A stretch of DNA of 64,000 nucleotides from Maribacter zhoushanensis. Its GTDB lineage: Bacteria > Bacteroidota > Bacteroidia > Flavobacteriales > Flavobacteriaceae. Positions 41,801 through 50,174 of this stretch are shown here, one piece after another (within the stretch, counting starts at the first letter, position 1; each line of letters opens with the position of its first letter). Under the pieces are notes generated by a model, which saw only the letters and a list, made by a program, of their open reading frames with translations, searched no databases and had not been told where the DNA came from. The translations under genes and the position numbers were made by a program. The stretch lies in the NCBI RefSeq assembly GCF_029350975.1, contig NZ_JARKMR010000001.1:124001-188000 (forward strand), in the 5' to 3' direction.

Positions 41801-44800
41801 CGGTTAGAGTATTATCTAGTCCGTATTTATCGGTTGATCCTGTTTTATTACCTGTAAGTTGTATTACGGGTGGAACAGCTGAGCTTACTGCAAGCGGTGG
41901 TTCCGGTAATTATGATTTTACAATTTATGGTGCAGGTACAACACCGGACGCTGAGGCGCCTGGAGCTACTGCTGATGAAGAGGTAGCAACTTACAACGGA
42001 CTAAACCCTGGAGCGAGTTATGTTTTTCAAGTTATTGATACTGACACCGGATGTTCTAGTTTCGTTGAGGTAGATGTCCCTAATTTATCAACTATTGATG
42101 TTGTGCCAACACCGACGGTAACAGATGTTGCTTGTTTTGGTGATACCAATGGATCTATTGCTTTTCAATTTGAAGGTTATGATAGTTCAGTGACTACCAT
42201 TAACTATGAATTAAGAGAAAGTATAAGCAACACACCTTTAGGTGGTTCATATTCAGGTAGTGTAACAGGTCCAAACGGTCCTGGTCCAACGGCTACGGAA
42301 ACAATATCTAACATTCCTCCAGGAGATTATGTTTTATTCTTCCAAGAGGCAGCTACACCTGAGTGTACAAATACTTTTGAGTTTAGAATATTAGAACCGA
42401 ACCCTGTTACCTTGACTCTGGCAGACCAAAATAATGGGTACTGTTCAGAAGATGCTAATGTAACGGTTATTGCAGGTGGTGGTAACGGTTCTTATACTTA
42501 TGCATATGTTGAAAATGGAGTTACTCCGATTGCAACAGATTATGAAACTAACAATTACAAAGAATTAGATCCTTCTGTAAATACAGAATGGGATATTTAT
42601 GTAATGGACGGAAATGGTTGTTCAACAACACTACCGTTAGATGTTACAATTGCAGATGACCCAACCCCAGTAATTTCTGGATTGGTAATCAACCAATGTA
42701 CTGCAGATGAAGGTGACTTTATTATAGAAATTACGTTAGACGGAGAAGGTTCTCAACCATATACACTTAGTATAAATAGTGGTTCATACCAGTCTTCTAC
42801 GTTAACTACTGCTGGTTCAACGCATCAGTTTACTGATCTTAGTTCTGGTAATTACACAGTTCAGGTTCGTGATTTTAACGGATGTGGAAATGTTGAAAAT
42901 ATTGAAATTTTTGCTCCTATTTCTATTTCTACCGAGATTGTTGCACAACCATCATGTGCTGAAGGAGATGGTGAAATTTCAATAACTGGTTTTGGCGGAT
43001 CTACAAACTACGAGTATGAATTATTTGAAGGTGGCGTAAGTGTAAACGGAGCTCCGCAGACATTAGCCAGCTTTACAGGTTTAGATTCTGGTACGTATAC
43101 TGCATTTGTTTATGATACTACACTAAGTGGATGTAGTGCTCAAACAATTATAACACTTGAAGCAGCTACACCGGTATTATTTACTACGGTGATGACAGAT
43201 GTTACTTGTTTTGGTGATTCTGATGGTACCATCGTTGCAACGTTAGATGCATCAATGGATAATCCTGTTTATGAATATCAATTATATATTAGAACAGCCC
43301 CATCAACATTAACTCCGGTTGGTACGCCACAAACAACAGGTACATTTACAGGTTTACCTGCAGAAGATTATGTAGTGGGTGTTACTTCAGGTCGTGGTTG
43401 TGAATTGGAAGTTGATAGTCCGGTAGGTACTCCGTTACAAATTACAAACGTGAATGCAGATGTAGTAGAGTTCGGTTGTACTGTTGGCAATAATCCTAAC
43501 AACGCTACAATTACTGTAGACGAGGCTGCCATTACCGGCGGTAGCGGTACCTATGTTACCTATGAGTTTATAGATAGTAGTTCAGCTATAGTTCAGTCTG
43601 GTACATTAAATGTATTAACGGTTACAGATAGAACAGGGGAGACCTATACTATCAATGTATATGACGATAAAGGATGTTCTGGTAGCACAACGGCTACGGT
43701 ATTGCCTTATGATGAACTTACAAGTGCAACTGCCGCAGTGACTACAACGGTTACTTGTGCGCCAGGTAGTGATGGTGTAATTACGGTTACGGCAACTTCT
43801 ACCGCTAGTGATGATACAAAATATGAATACAGTATCGATAACGGTTCAACTTATGTTCCTACCAATGTGTTTGGAGGATTATCCGCTGGAAACTACAATT
43901 TCTTAGTAAGACATACGGATACGGGTTGTATACTAACGGCTTCAGCTATTATTGAAGAGCCAAATACGTTTACCATCGATGTCGTTAAGACAAGTGACGT
44001 AATCTGTTTTGGAACGGATACCGGTGAAGTTACCTTTGAATTGGTCGATGCTACGTATAACACAGGATTCAGTTGGGAAATTTTCCGTACCGACAATACT
44101 TCTGTCCTTAGTGGAACAGAATTGGCAAACGGTCCAACACCGATTATCAACTTGGGTGTTGGTGAATACTATGTTTCCATTTCACAAACAAATAACCCGT
44201 TCTGTACCAATGTTGAATTTTTTAATATAGCAGGACCAGATGCGGATATTACGGGAGATACTGTAGTAACAGCTATTACATGTGTACCTGGAAATGATGG
44301 TTCAATTACAATAACTGACGTAGTCGGTGGTTGGGGCGGTTATACTTATTTTGTTGACACTGTCGCTCCAACATTACCAACCGATTTCGTAGCAGATGCT
44401 TCTTTCACAGGATTAGGAGCTGGTACATACCAAGCTTGGGCTCGTGATGCAGAAGGTTGTGAAAGATTAATTCAAGATAACATTGTTCTTGATGTTCCAG
44501 ATCTTATTGATGCCGATTTGCTTGTTACTCAAGAGAACTGCACAAACTTACAGGGCGAAGTAACCGTAAGCAACGTAATTGGCGGACAAGGAAGTAACTA
44601 TACCTATCAATTAGTAATGGACGGTTCTAATTTCCGAGCACCACAAAACACGCTAGTTTTTACAGGTCTAGGTGCTGGTGAATATGAAGTAATTGTTTCA
44701 GATCAATGGGGTTGTACATTTACAACTGATCCAGTAGAATTATATGAGCAATTAAGCGCTACTACTTCGGTAGATAAAGCTATTGATTGTACAAGTATAC

Positions 44801-47800
44801 CAGGTGGTACAATTACTATCAACGTAACTGGTGGTTCTACAAACCTTGAGTTTGTAATGACACCTCCAACTGGTGCTGCAGTAACTCAGCTGAATGATCC
44901 AACATTTACAGGATTAACCGTTGACGGTACTTATAGTTTCTTAGTTAGAGATTTAGACACTTCAAATCCTGTTTGTGAACTAACGGTAACGCAAGAGTTA
45001 GCTCCTGCAATTCAGCCGGTATTTACAGATTCTCATATAGATATTACATGTTTTGGATCTAATGATGGTTCAATTACATTGACGCAAGTTGAAAACGGAG
45101 TTAATCCGTTAACATTTACCATATCTCCTGTAGCAGGAACATTTAATGCTAGTAACAATACTTTTGAAGGTCTACCTCCAAATACATACGTAGTAACAGC
45201 AACAGGAACCAATGGTTGTAGTTCAGTATCAGGTAACATTGTAATTGATGAACCTGCATTAATTTCTAACATCAATACTTCGGTACTAGAATTCGGTTGT
45301 ACTGTGGGCAATAATCCTAACAACGCTACAATTACTGTAGACCAGGCTGCCATTACCGGTGGTAGCGGTACCTATGTTACCTATGAGTTTATAGATAGTA
45401 GTTCAGCTATAGTTCAGTCTGGTACATCAAATGTATTAACGGTTACAGATAGAACAGGGGAGACCTATACTATCAATGTATATGACGATAAAGGATGTTC
45501 TGGTAGCACAACGGCTACGGTATTGCCTTATGATGAACTTACAAGTGCAACTGCCGCAGTGACTACAACGGTTACTTGTGCGCCAGGTAGTGATGGTGTA
45601 ATTACGGTTACGGCAACTTCTACCGCTAGTGATGATACAAAATATGAATACAGTATCGATAACGGTTCAACTTATGTTCCTACCAATGTGTTTGGAGGAT
45701 TATCCGCTGGAAACTACAATTTCTTAGTAAGACATACGGATACGGGTTGTATACTAACGGCTTCAGCTATTATTGAAGAGCCAAATACGTTTACCATCGA
45801 TGTCGTTAAGACAAGTGACGTAATCTGTTTTGGAACGGATACCGGTGAAGTTACCTTTGAATTGGTCGATGCTACGTATAACACAGGATTCAGTTGGGAA
45901 ATTTTCCGTACCGACAATACTTCTGTCCTTAGTGGAACAGAATTGGCAAACGGTCCAACACCGATTATCAACTTGGGTGTTGGTGAATACTATGTTTCCA
46001 TTTCACAAACAAATAACCCGTTCTGTACCAATGTTGAATTTTTTAATATAGCAGGACCAGATGCGGATATTACGGGAGATACTGTAGTAACAGCTATTAC
46101 ATGTGTACCTGGAAATGATGGTTCAATTACAATAACTGACGTAGTCGGTGGTTGGGGCGGTTATACTTATTTTGTTGACACTGTCGCTCCAACATTACCA
46201 ACCGATTTCGTAGCAGATGCTTCTTTCACAGGATTAGGAGCTGGTACATACCAAGCTTGGGCTCGTGATGCAGAAGGTTGTGAAAGATTAATTCAAGATA
46301 ATATTGTACTTGATGTTCCAGACCCGATAGCGGCAATACTAGAAGTAAATATAGAGAACTGCACAAACTTACAAGGAGAAATCGAAGTAAGTATGCCTAC
46401 TGGCGGACAAGGAAGTAACTATACATACCAATTAAGATTAAACGGTACTGATTTCCGTGCACCACAGAATACTAGAGTATTTGCAGGCTTAGGTGCTGGT
46501 AGTTATGACGTAGAGATTATTGACCAATGGGATTGTCCTTTTACAACTAATGTGGTGGTGCTTTATGAGCAAATGGATGTTTCTACGACAGTAGATAAGT
46601 CTATTGATTGTTCATCAATACCAGGAGGTGAAATCACAGTTAACGTTACTGGTGGTTCAACAAACCTTGAGTTTATAATGACACCTCCAACAGGTCCAGC
46701 TGTAACACAGGCGAATAATCCAATCTTTACAGGTTTAGTTGCTGAGGGTACATATAGTTTCTTAGTAAGAGATTTAGATACCTCAAACCCTGTTTGTGAA
46801 AGAACGGTAACTCAGACATTAGATGCACCGGTAGACCCAGTACTATTAGATGCGACTATAGTAAACGTAAGTTGTTTTGGTGGTACAGATGGTAGTATTA
46901 GAGCAAACATTGACCCAGCTACAAATTCAAATCCTGAGTATCAATATGAAATATATGATATTGCAGATTTGGTTACTCCGATTGCAATACAGACAAATCC
47001 GTTATTCAATGGTTTACCAGAAGGTGAATATCAAGTAAGAGTTATTTCAAGTAGAGGTTGTGAAGACATCAAAAATGAAACTATCACAGAACCACTAGAA
47101 TTAACAGTTAGTGCAGTGGCGACAGAATTTAACTGTTCAGCAGATAATAGTGTTAACACCGCAACGATAACGGCAACTGCTGGCGCAGGTACAGGTACCG
47201 CACCATACTTATACAGTATAGATAATATCATCTTCCAATCACAAAATACATTCAATGTATCAGATACAGGAAGTGCACAAACTATTGATGTATATGTAAA
47301 AGATGCTAAAGGATGTATCACGTTCGATACGGTTACAATTCAACCTATAAACACGTTCACAGCTTCTATTGCTCAAGATGTAGCTATTAACTGTAGTGTT
47401 GATGAAACAATAACAATCACTGTTGCCGATAATGGTTTGGCACATAACTACGGTTATGAGTTGTTACCAATTGGTAATGCAACAGGTACATTGGTAAGCT
47501 CTACGGCTACTTCTGCAACATATGATTTAAATACTGTTGGTAGCTATGTATTTAGAGTTACAGACTTAGATACGGGTTGTTATGTAAACACAGAAAGTTA
47601 TACGGTTGCTCCTTTCGATTTTATTACCGCAACCGCAACACCGGTATCAGAAGTTACTTGTTTTGGTGATGCAAACGGTAGCTTAGAAATTGATATTGAT
47701 GGCTATACAGGTAATTATACATATGAGGTATTCAATGCCGCAGGTACATCTATTATTCCGGCAACAGCTTCAGATACGAGTGTTAATCCAAGAACGATAA

Positions 47801-50160
47801 CAGGTTTATCTGGTGGTAGCTATTATGTTACCATTACAGAAACAGATATTCCATTATGTTCAGAAGATACTAACATCGTAACTATAATTTCACCGGATAC
47901 TCCATTAAGTGGAACTGTTACAACTTTAGCAGAGGCCACATGTACAGATGACCAAGGTGTAATTAGAGTTGAGGTTGAAGGTGGTTATAGACTGTATAAT
48001 ATTGTGTTGACAAATACCACAACGGGTGATGTCTATACAATGAATGATGTTAATGAAGGGATTTTTACAGATTTAGCAGCAGGTGACTTCACAGTAAGTA
48101 TTACTGATGATGCCGGGTGTGTGGTTAATTATACTGAAACACTGGTAGCTGCGACACCTATAGTTGCAAATGCTACTCCGCTTGTAACAGATTTAGCTTG
48201 TTACGGTGACACGGGTGCTGTTGTTACGGCAAATGTAACCGGTGGCGGTAGCGGTATGTATAGCTATCAGTTGAATTATTATGATGAAACGGGTACTACG
48301 ATCACAAATACGACTGGAATACAAACCAATCCTAATTTTACTGATTTAGGAGCAGGTCTCTATAGTATTACAGTAGTTGATGGTTGGAACTGTGATACTA
48401 CAACAAATACTGTTGAGGTTAGAGAGCCAACTGAAGTACAGGCGAGCTTAATTAGAATTGACGCATTAACGTGTGAGTCTGGTGTAGCGTTCGAGCTTTT
48501 TGCAACAGGTGGTAGTGGTACATATGAGTATAGTGTAGATAACATCAACTTCTTACCAATGACAACTAACCCTATTGGATTACCTGAAACAGGTGAGTAT
48601 GGTGCAGGTAGATATCAATTCTATGTACGTGATGCAGTCAACGGTTGTGAATCTGCAATATCTAATGCAATCACAGAAAGCGAAATACCGCCATTATTGT
48701 TATTTGTGGATGATACTGCTGCCGTACTAAATTGTACAGGAGAAAGCACTGCAATTATTTATGCAACTGCTGATGGTGGTTTAGGAAACTATCAATATGA
48801 ATTGTTCACGGATAGTTCTTTAAGCGTAGCGTCTAGAATAGCAGGTCCTCAGTCTCAAGGTGTATTTAGAGATTTAGGTGCAGGCACGTATTATGTGACT
48901 GTAGTTAGTGATGATTGTGAAACAGCACCGGCACAAGTTATTATTGATGAGCCTACGCCACTTTCTTACACAGATAATGTTATTGACATTACCTGTGAAG
49001 GTGAGAACAATGGTGAAATTACTGTTACACTTTCTGGTGGAGCAGGCGGTTATCAATATGCAATTTCACCGAATCTTAATCAATTCTTTGATGAAAATAC
49101 GTTTACAGAATTAACACCTGGTGAGTATACGATAATTGCGCAAGACCAAAACGGTTGTTTTGAATACTTGACATATACGATTTCTGAACCAGCAAGTTTA
49201 GAAGTAACAGTAGAGACAACACCAGAAATCTGTGTTGATAGTCAAGATGGCTCTATAATTCTTGAAATAACAGGGGGTACTGCACCATATAGTACTGCAC
49301 TGAATTCTAATGACGATGCAGATTTTGTATTAAATAGAACAGAATTCTATGACATGGCAGCAGGTAATTACCTAATTGTCATAAAAGATGCTAATGGTTG
49401 TGATACCAATGTGGTTGTTGACATAGAAACCGGAGTAAACCTTAATGCTACCGTAGTACCAGTTTATGAATGTTCTAGTGATACGCCAGACAATTTTGTG
49501 AATATTACTTTAGAAGATGATAGTGTAATTGGCGATGTGCTTTATGCAATAGATTCTGTTGACCCAGCTGCTTTTCAGTTGAATCCTGATTTCAGAAATT
49601 CAGCACCGGGTAGCCATTATATTACCATTGCACATTCTAATGGTTGTTTACAGATAATTGATTTTGAAATAGAGGCATTTGAACCATTGACGCTTGTATT
49701 GGAGCAAAACAATATGAATGAAATAACCGCTATTGTAGAAGGTGGTCGTGAAGGCTATACATACTTCTTTGATGGTTATGACAATGGAGACAATAACATT
49801 TTCTACGTTACAAGAACGGATACCTATGAGGTGCGTGTTGTAGATGAGAATGGATGTTCTACAATTGCTAGCATATTTATGGAATTCATAGACATTGAAG
49901 TGCCTAATTTCTTTACACCTGACGGTGATGGGCAGAACGATTTATGGATCCCTAGAAACATTGAACAATACCCTGAAATACTAATAAAAATATTTGATCG
50001 TTATGGTAGAGTGGTTTCTGAACAATCTGTCGATTCTGAAGGTTGGGATGGAACATATTTAAACAATGAATTGCCAACTGGAGACTACTGGTATGTAGTA
50101 CAACTGAATGGCGAAAGAGACGAAAGAGAATTTGTTGGACACTTTACTTTATACCGTTAA
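32836..50160 (+). CDS. Giant SprB-like gliding/adhesion protein with SprB repeats and type B sorting domain
   Basis: Predicted mobile cell-surface adhesin of the SprB type, exported by the type IX system. From the ATG at 32836 it has 5774 residues; 32884 is an alternative start just before the signal peptide (KYLFFILFLALGLQTAVAQ). Order: a T9SS-giant N-terminal domain (about 42-395, RYAGLYWSAVYVNPDRSNID), a DUF11-like domain (about 400-540), Ig-like parts, then dozens of SprB repeats from about 900 to 5600. Each repeat follows 'VTCFGGNNGSI..GGEAPYTYSIDGG.F..L.AGTYDVRVRD...C', with two conserved cysteines. The C-terminal type B sorting domain (about 5690-5774) begins VPNFFTPDGDGQNDLW and ends GHFTLYR. 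The length is close to that known for F. johnsoniae SprB. A SprF-type gene follows after 14 bases. Internal DNA duplications are listed separately. Confidence 0.92.
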   Translation: MTKLTQFLDFTKHTSLMGKQYSKYLFFILFLALGLQTAVAQVKNDFDVRYEADIRGELTFIANNIVNRYEPSTTRRQWVWRNGRWRLEWVTTPEVSANVPLNATGNASNYNDNYDMRYIDIDNDDTTFSSSSANLEIPDVDCSLVRYAGLYWSAVYVNPDRSNIDDIKFRTPGGAYQDITADEIIFDGDGDVDFGYYSPYAAYKDVTSIVAGLGNPNGDYFVANVRASTGNNISGGISGGWKMVIVYENPNLPGDKFITTFDGYAGVKSGESIDIPVNGFTTLPAPFPVYANMGVGALEGDNRIGGDALQINANGSFTTLSNGQNPANNFFNSSITQFDTQYTNRNPNSINTLGWDVDLFEIPNGGASNTIIPNGATSAILRASSSQDKYDIFFTSFDVDIIAPNIVLEKRVQTPGGVDITGQGVNLGQTLDYVLTFENIGNDDGVNYTIRDVLPVNVSPPDGRSFFNDTDFSFPAPICTGTPRTCYEITYTYDPSSREIIFNVPDVFVEDEDGEYSIIFRVQVAENCFDFIDACSDLIENLAYSSYRGENNSAQVTDDPSVTDFNSCGFVIPGATNFLLDDLSDCNFERTIELCGTSAILNAGDGFDSYIWYRDTNSNGEIDASDIEINDGDPDNDPSTQVVTLVGQYIVDKIVADPCKGFKEIITVEPFGSGNLPNPVIEYFNEVNGDTDPNNDIPGEIVFCSDGTELPKIFLCGVNDSQPLAVNIVDAQSVTWELLDEGSCGVNAEAGEDCANRALTCTWTEVGTGSNYLLNAPGEYRLSVIYQNGCTSRFYFKGFQNNLDIEFNNRDIVCDTDGNITITNLGAGYGYQLVDNDSNNVIVPFSANNGPSFDFGSGENGSYRVEVTQLDLNGDPIQDACIFTTPVIGIRERDITYSVSATPETCFNLGTISLQITNADSTYDFEIRRNDGADSGLGTLIDSEDGKGDNNHIFRDVSAGDYIAYISTADGCEYSREITVLDENDLELTASVTQHITCEDGTIFMDADGGNPDYSYVIWSYVDEGGTTVTSYSDFADIPATNFQTETTFNVSGAGDYVFLVLDRTGCYVESNTVTIEYHSTADFDPTTVTDVLCFGETTGRIQFNVTNTNGYTLDFALFDDTDQPLANNSTGSFPNLAAGEYSVEITQTRGTATCISEETFTINAPTAAISGDAVLIQDYTCLQEGIIEAQNVAGGTAPYSYSIDGINFVPDTTANANRFENLTDGTYTITIRDANDCTFVTNQIVIDRPNPPTDLTIVESQITCPTGTSNLTVNAINGAAPYVYTIIAPSALNPTSTSGNDAVFEGLAPDTYTVRVTDADGCFYEENYTINAINPISVNGQTTQPISCFGAADGIIRFNVNFQAGQNFTYIITGPAGVERTGGTEALIDNINNLAAGIYTIEIVDTDTNCVYTGSHELEGPASALTISSLTEIQPSCTSAGSVSVLATGGWGSYVYELSNPDASVFGTNSTGSFSGLSQSGTYNGTITDANNCSIPFTFDLNPATAPVLVITPNQDCFDDAVLLTLTASISSGGDGSFEYSLNGGAFSSTNIFSGLAAGTYTIDVRDGNNCTDTETIIIDPALTVNATANDITSCGTDADITIVGAGGDGNYVYAVVADGITPTAGDFDSSNTVTVTGTGDYDVYVRDNNGNADFCETVFDINIDQDAPVAATETVVDVTCFGGNNGSISLAPSGGEAPYTFSFNGGTFGTESSFNNLTAGTYDVRVRDANSCEAILSLSINELPEIIAESAQTEDYTCNQLAEITVGGVTPTTGGSGSYQYSLNGGSWTAATAGGTVYTDLTDGTFTVQVRDANNIACVISLPNIVIAPLPTAPTLTSSVAYSCDGTGIITILPNDASYTYSIDGNTPQIGDNVFNNVAVGQHTITVDYGSDCTTDIVVDVQDGNAIEASLLSSKDLDCNADNSGSITFEVDNYGASGFEYSLDNFASILGSTTVSPQTISGLAAGSYRVYVREAGSTLPGCVTFFDETIDEPTLVITNADLTQDFTCNNGGAEITASATGGTPGYEYQLEEDILGIVTAYQTDAVFNGLPAGTYYVRARDTNGCSDVSDTPIVVTAPEIPVFTLQETTCYSGSNDATITVNVTAGNGDYQFRINGGSFVTPTPVDATSYTFTGLSNGTYTVEVTDAFGCDAPAQTVTIEQQVTVSASASTITACDTDSEINITAAGGDGNYVYAVVADGVTPTAGDYSATNPVTISGAGDYDVYVLDNNGGADACPAMYDINIDQDAPVAATPTVVDVTCFGGNNGSVSIAASGGEAPYTYSIDGGAFGTESSFNNLTAGTYDVRVRDTNDCELIVSVPVSELPEIVAESAQTEDYTCNQLAEITVGGVTPTTGGSGSYQYSLNGGSWTAATAGGTVYTDLTDGTFTVQVRDANNIACVISLPNIVIAPLPTAPTLTSSVAYSCDGTGIVTILPNDASYTYSIDGNTPQIGDNVFNNVAVGQHTITVNYGSDCTTDIVVDVQDGNAFEAAIISYEDLDCNADGSGTITFEVENFGPGGYEYSYDSAFATIEGSDTAATHQITGLSQGTYTIYVRDVGNPIAGCTEILTQIINEPAVLTVSNTATQPTCIDDGAVNVTVTGGTAAYSYVIQLPDASLTPAQNTGVFTGLDQLGLHTITVTDANGCTDTDTFTLTAPVAPVASILPSSDVCFDSSVTGAATIEVGATGGLAPYTYRMGAGTFTTSNIFSSLTPGNYTFEIRDVNGCTDTVSFDIETQLTANLALTKDLDCSISPDATMNLVTNGGYAPYTYELEVNGGGFAAFAGTFPYTTSTVGTYRFRVTDDQGCTAVSNVVTVTATVNPVASETVTNPTCFGDTNGIVEINVDPNFGSSPYQISFDGSAFTSQRVYTGLAAGTYNYIVRDSKECTYNGSVTVVDPVLFDANVVATDVSCGPSGDVPGNIEITITSGGEPNFTYTLYDNLNNLAVTTSPNPVVNTTATVVNFGGLAFGDYYVRVLDANGCEYYENPVRVLSSPYLSVDPVLLPVSCITGGTAELTASGGSGNYDFTIYGAGTTPDAEAPGATADEEVATYNGLNPGASYVFQVIDTDTGCSSFVEVDVPNLSTIDVVPTPTVTDVACFGDTNGSIAFQFEGYDSSVTTINYELRESISNTPLGGSYSGSVTGPNGPGPTATETISNIPPGDYVLFFQEAATPECTNTFEFRILEPNPVTLTLADQNNGYCSEDANVTVIAGGGNGSYTYAYVENGVTPIATDYETNNYKELDPSVNTEWDIYVMDGNGCSTTLPLDVTIADDPTPVISGLVINQCTADEGDFIIEITLDGEGSQPYTLSINSGSYQSSTLTTAGSTHQFTDLSSGNYTVQVRDFNGCGNVENIEIFAPISISTEIVAQPSCAEGDGEISITGFGGSTNYEYELFEGGVSVNGAPQTLASFTGLDSGTYTAFVYDTTLSGCSAQTIITLEAATPVLFTTVMTDVTCFGDSDGTIVATLDASMDNPVYEYQLYIRTAPSTLTPVGTPQTTGTFTGLPAEDYVVGVTSGRGCELEVDSPVGTPLQITNVNADVVEFGCTVGNNPNNATITVDEAAITGGSGTYVTYEFIDSSSAIVQSGTLNVLTVTDRTGETYTINVYDDKGCSGSTTATVLPYDELTSATAAVTTTVTCAPGSDGVITVTATSTASDDTKYEYSIDNGSTYVPTNVFGGLSAGNYNFLVRHTDTGCILTASAIIEEPNTFTIDVVKTSDVICFGTDTGEVTFELVDATYNTGFSWEIFRTDNTSVLSGTELANGPTPIINLGVGEYYVSISQTNNPFCTNVEFFNIAGPDADITGDTVVTAITCVPGNDGSITITDVVGGWGGYTYFVDTVAPTLPTDFVADASFTGLGAGTYQAWARDAEGCERLIQDNIVLDVPDLIDADLLVTQENCTNLQGEVTVSNVIGGQGSNYTYQLVMDGSNFRAPQNTLVFTGLGAGEYEVIVSDQWGCTFTTDPVELYEQLSATTSVDKAIDCTSIPGGTITINVTGGSTNLEFVMTPPTGAAVTQLNDPTFTGLTVDGTYSFLVRDLDTSNPVCELTVTQELAPAIQPVFTDSHIDITCFGSNDGSITLTQVENGVNPLTFTISPVAGTFNASNNTFEGLPPNTYVVTATGTNGCSSVSGNIVIDEPALISNINTSVLEFGCTVGNNPNNATITVDQAAITGGSGTYVTYEFIDSSSAIVQSGTSNVLTVTDRTGETYTINVYDDKGCSGSTTATVLPYDELTSATAAVTTTVTCAPGSDGVITVTATSTASDDTKYEYSIDNGSTYVPTNVFGGLSAGNYNFLVRHTDTGCILTASAIIEEPNTFTIDVVKTSDVICFGTDTGEVTFELVDATYNTGFSWEIFRTDNTSVLSGTELANGPTPIINLGVGEYYVSISQTNNPFCTNVEFFNIAGPDADITGDTVVTAITCVPGNDGSITITDVVGGWGGYTYFVDTVAPTLPTDFVADASFTGLGAGTYQAWARDAEGCERLIQDNIVLDVPDPIAAILEVNIENCTNLQGEIEVSMPTGGQGSNYTYQLRLNGTDFRAPQNTRVFAGLGAGSYDVEIIDQWDCPFTTNVVVLYEQMDVSTTVDKSIDCSSIPGGEITVNVTGGSTNLEFIMTPPTGPAVTQANNPIFTGLVAEGTYSFLVRDLDTSNPVCERTVTQTLDAPVDPVLLDATIVNVSCFGGTDGSIRANIDPATNSNPEYQYEIYDIADLVTPIAIQTNPLFNGLPEGEYQVRVISSRGCEDIKNETITEPLELTVSAVATEFNCSADNSVNTATITATAGAGTGTAPYLYSIDNIIFQSQNTFNVSDTGSAQTIDVYVKDAKGCITFDTVTIQPINTFTASIAQDVAINCSVDETITITVADNGLAHNYGYELLPIGNATGTLVSSTATSATYDLNTVGSYVFRVTDLDTGCYVNTESYTVAPFDFITATATPVSEVTCFGDANGSLEIDIDGYTGNYTYEVFNAAGTSIIPATASDTSVNPRTITGLSGGSYYVTITETDIPLCSEDTNIVTIISPDTPLSGTVTTLAEATCTDDQGVIRVEVEGGYRLYNIVLTNTTTGDVYTMNDVNEGIFTDLAAGDFTVSITDDAGCVVNYTETLVAATPIVANATPLVTDLACYGDTGAVVTANVTGGGSGMYSYQLNYYDETGTTITNTTGIQTNPNFTDLGAGLYSITVVDGWNCDTTTNTVEVREPTEVQASLIRIDALTCESGVAFELFATGGSGTYEYSVDNINFLPMTTNPIGLPETGEYGAGRYQFYVRDAVNGCESAISNAITESEIPPLLLFVDDTAAVLNCTGESTAIIYATADGGLGNYQYELFTDSSLSVASRIAGPQSQGVFRDLGAGTYYVTVVSDDCETAPAQVIIDEPTPLSYTDNVIDITCEGENNGEITVTLSGGAGGYQYAISPNLNQFFDENTFTELTPGEYTIIAQDQNGCFEYLTYTISEPASLEVTVETTPEICVDSQDGSIILEITGGTAPYSTALNSNDDADFVLNRTEFYDMAAGNYLIVIKDANGCDTNVVVDIETGVNLNATVVPVYECSSDTPDNFVNITLEDDSVIGDVLYAIDSVDPAAFQLNPDFRNSAPGSHYITIAHSNGCLQIIDFEIEAFEPLTLVLEQNNMNEITAIVEGGREGYTYFFDGYDNGDNNIFYVTRTDTYEVRVVDENGCSTIASIFMEFIDIEVPNFFTPDGDGQNDLWIPRNIEQYPEILIKIFDRYGRVVSEQSVDSEGWDGTYLNNELPTGDYWYVVQLNGERDEREFVGHFTLYR
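38104..38552 (+). repeat. Near-identical intragenic repeat R1, copy 1
   Basis: About 450 bp of the SprB-like gene that recurs almost unchanged at 39847-40295 (offset 1743 bp, 581 codons, in frame). Both encode TCNQLAEITVGGVTPTTGG and the following repeat up to VVDVQDG. Flanking homology continues on the left with clear divergence. Confidence 0.9.
39847..40295 (+). repeat. Near-identical intragenic repeat R1, copy 2
   Basis: Partner of 38104-38552. Only scattered third-position changes are visible by eye (for example GCCCCT/GCACCT and GGGATTATT/GGGATTGTT), while sequence just outside both ends has diverged at the protein level. Confidence 0.9.
43471..44501 (+). repeat. Recent intragenic duplication R2, copy 1 (1.03 kb)
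   Basis: 1031 bp that recur at 45292-46322 (offset 1821 bp, 607 codons, in frame). By eye I find six substitutions, four in the first about 140 bases and two in the last about 25; the central about 870 bp look identical, including third codon positions. Confidence 0.92.
45292..46322 (+). repeat. Recent intragenic duplication R2, copy 2 (1.03 kb)
   Basis: Partner of 43471-44501. The protein sequence downstream of each copy (ENCTNLQGEV.. against ENCTNLQGEI..) is still homologous but clearly diverged. The identical core therefore sits inside an older 607-codon tandem repeat and looks recently homogenised. Confidence 0.92.
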
Positions 50161-50174
50161 AAACTTAACCTAAA

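Noticed and set aside
43893-45971. Identical minus-strand frames of 85 codons at 43893-44150 and 45714-45971
   Set aside because: They are antisense shadows that exist twice only because of the 1821-bp-offset duplication in the adhesin gene.
35500-49700. CRISPR array or mobile repeat suggested by the many repeats at 35-50 kb
   Set aside because: The repeats are in frame, protein-level SprB modules of variable DNA sequence with no constant 25-40-bp repeat and spacer structure, and no cas genes are nearby.
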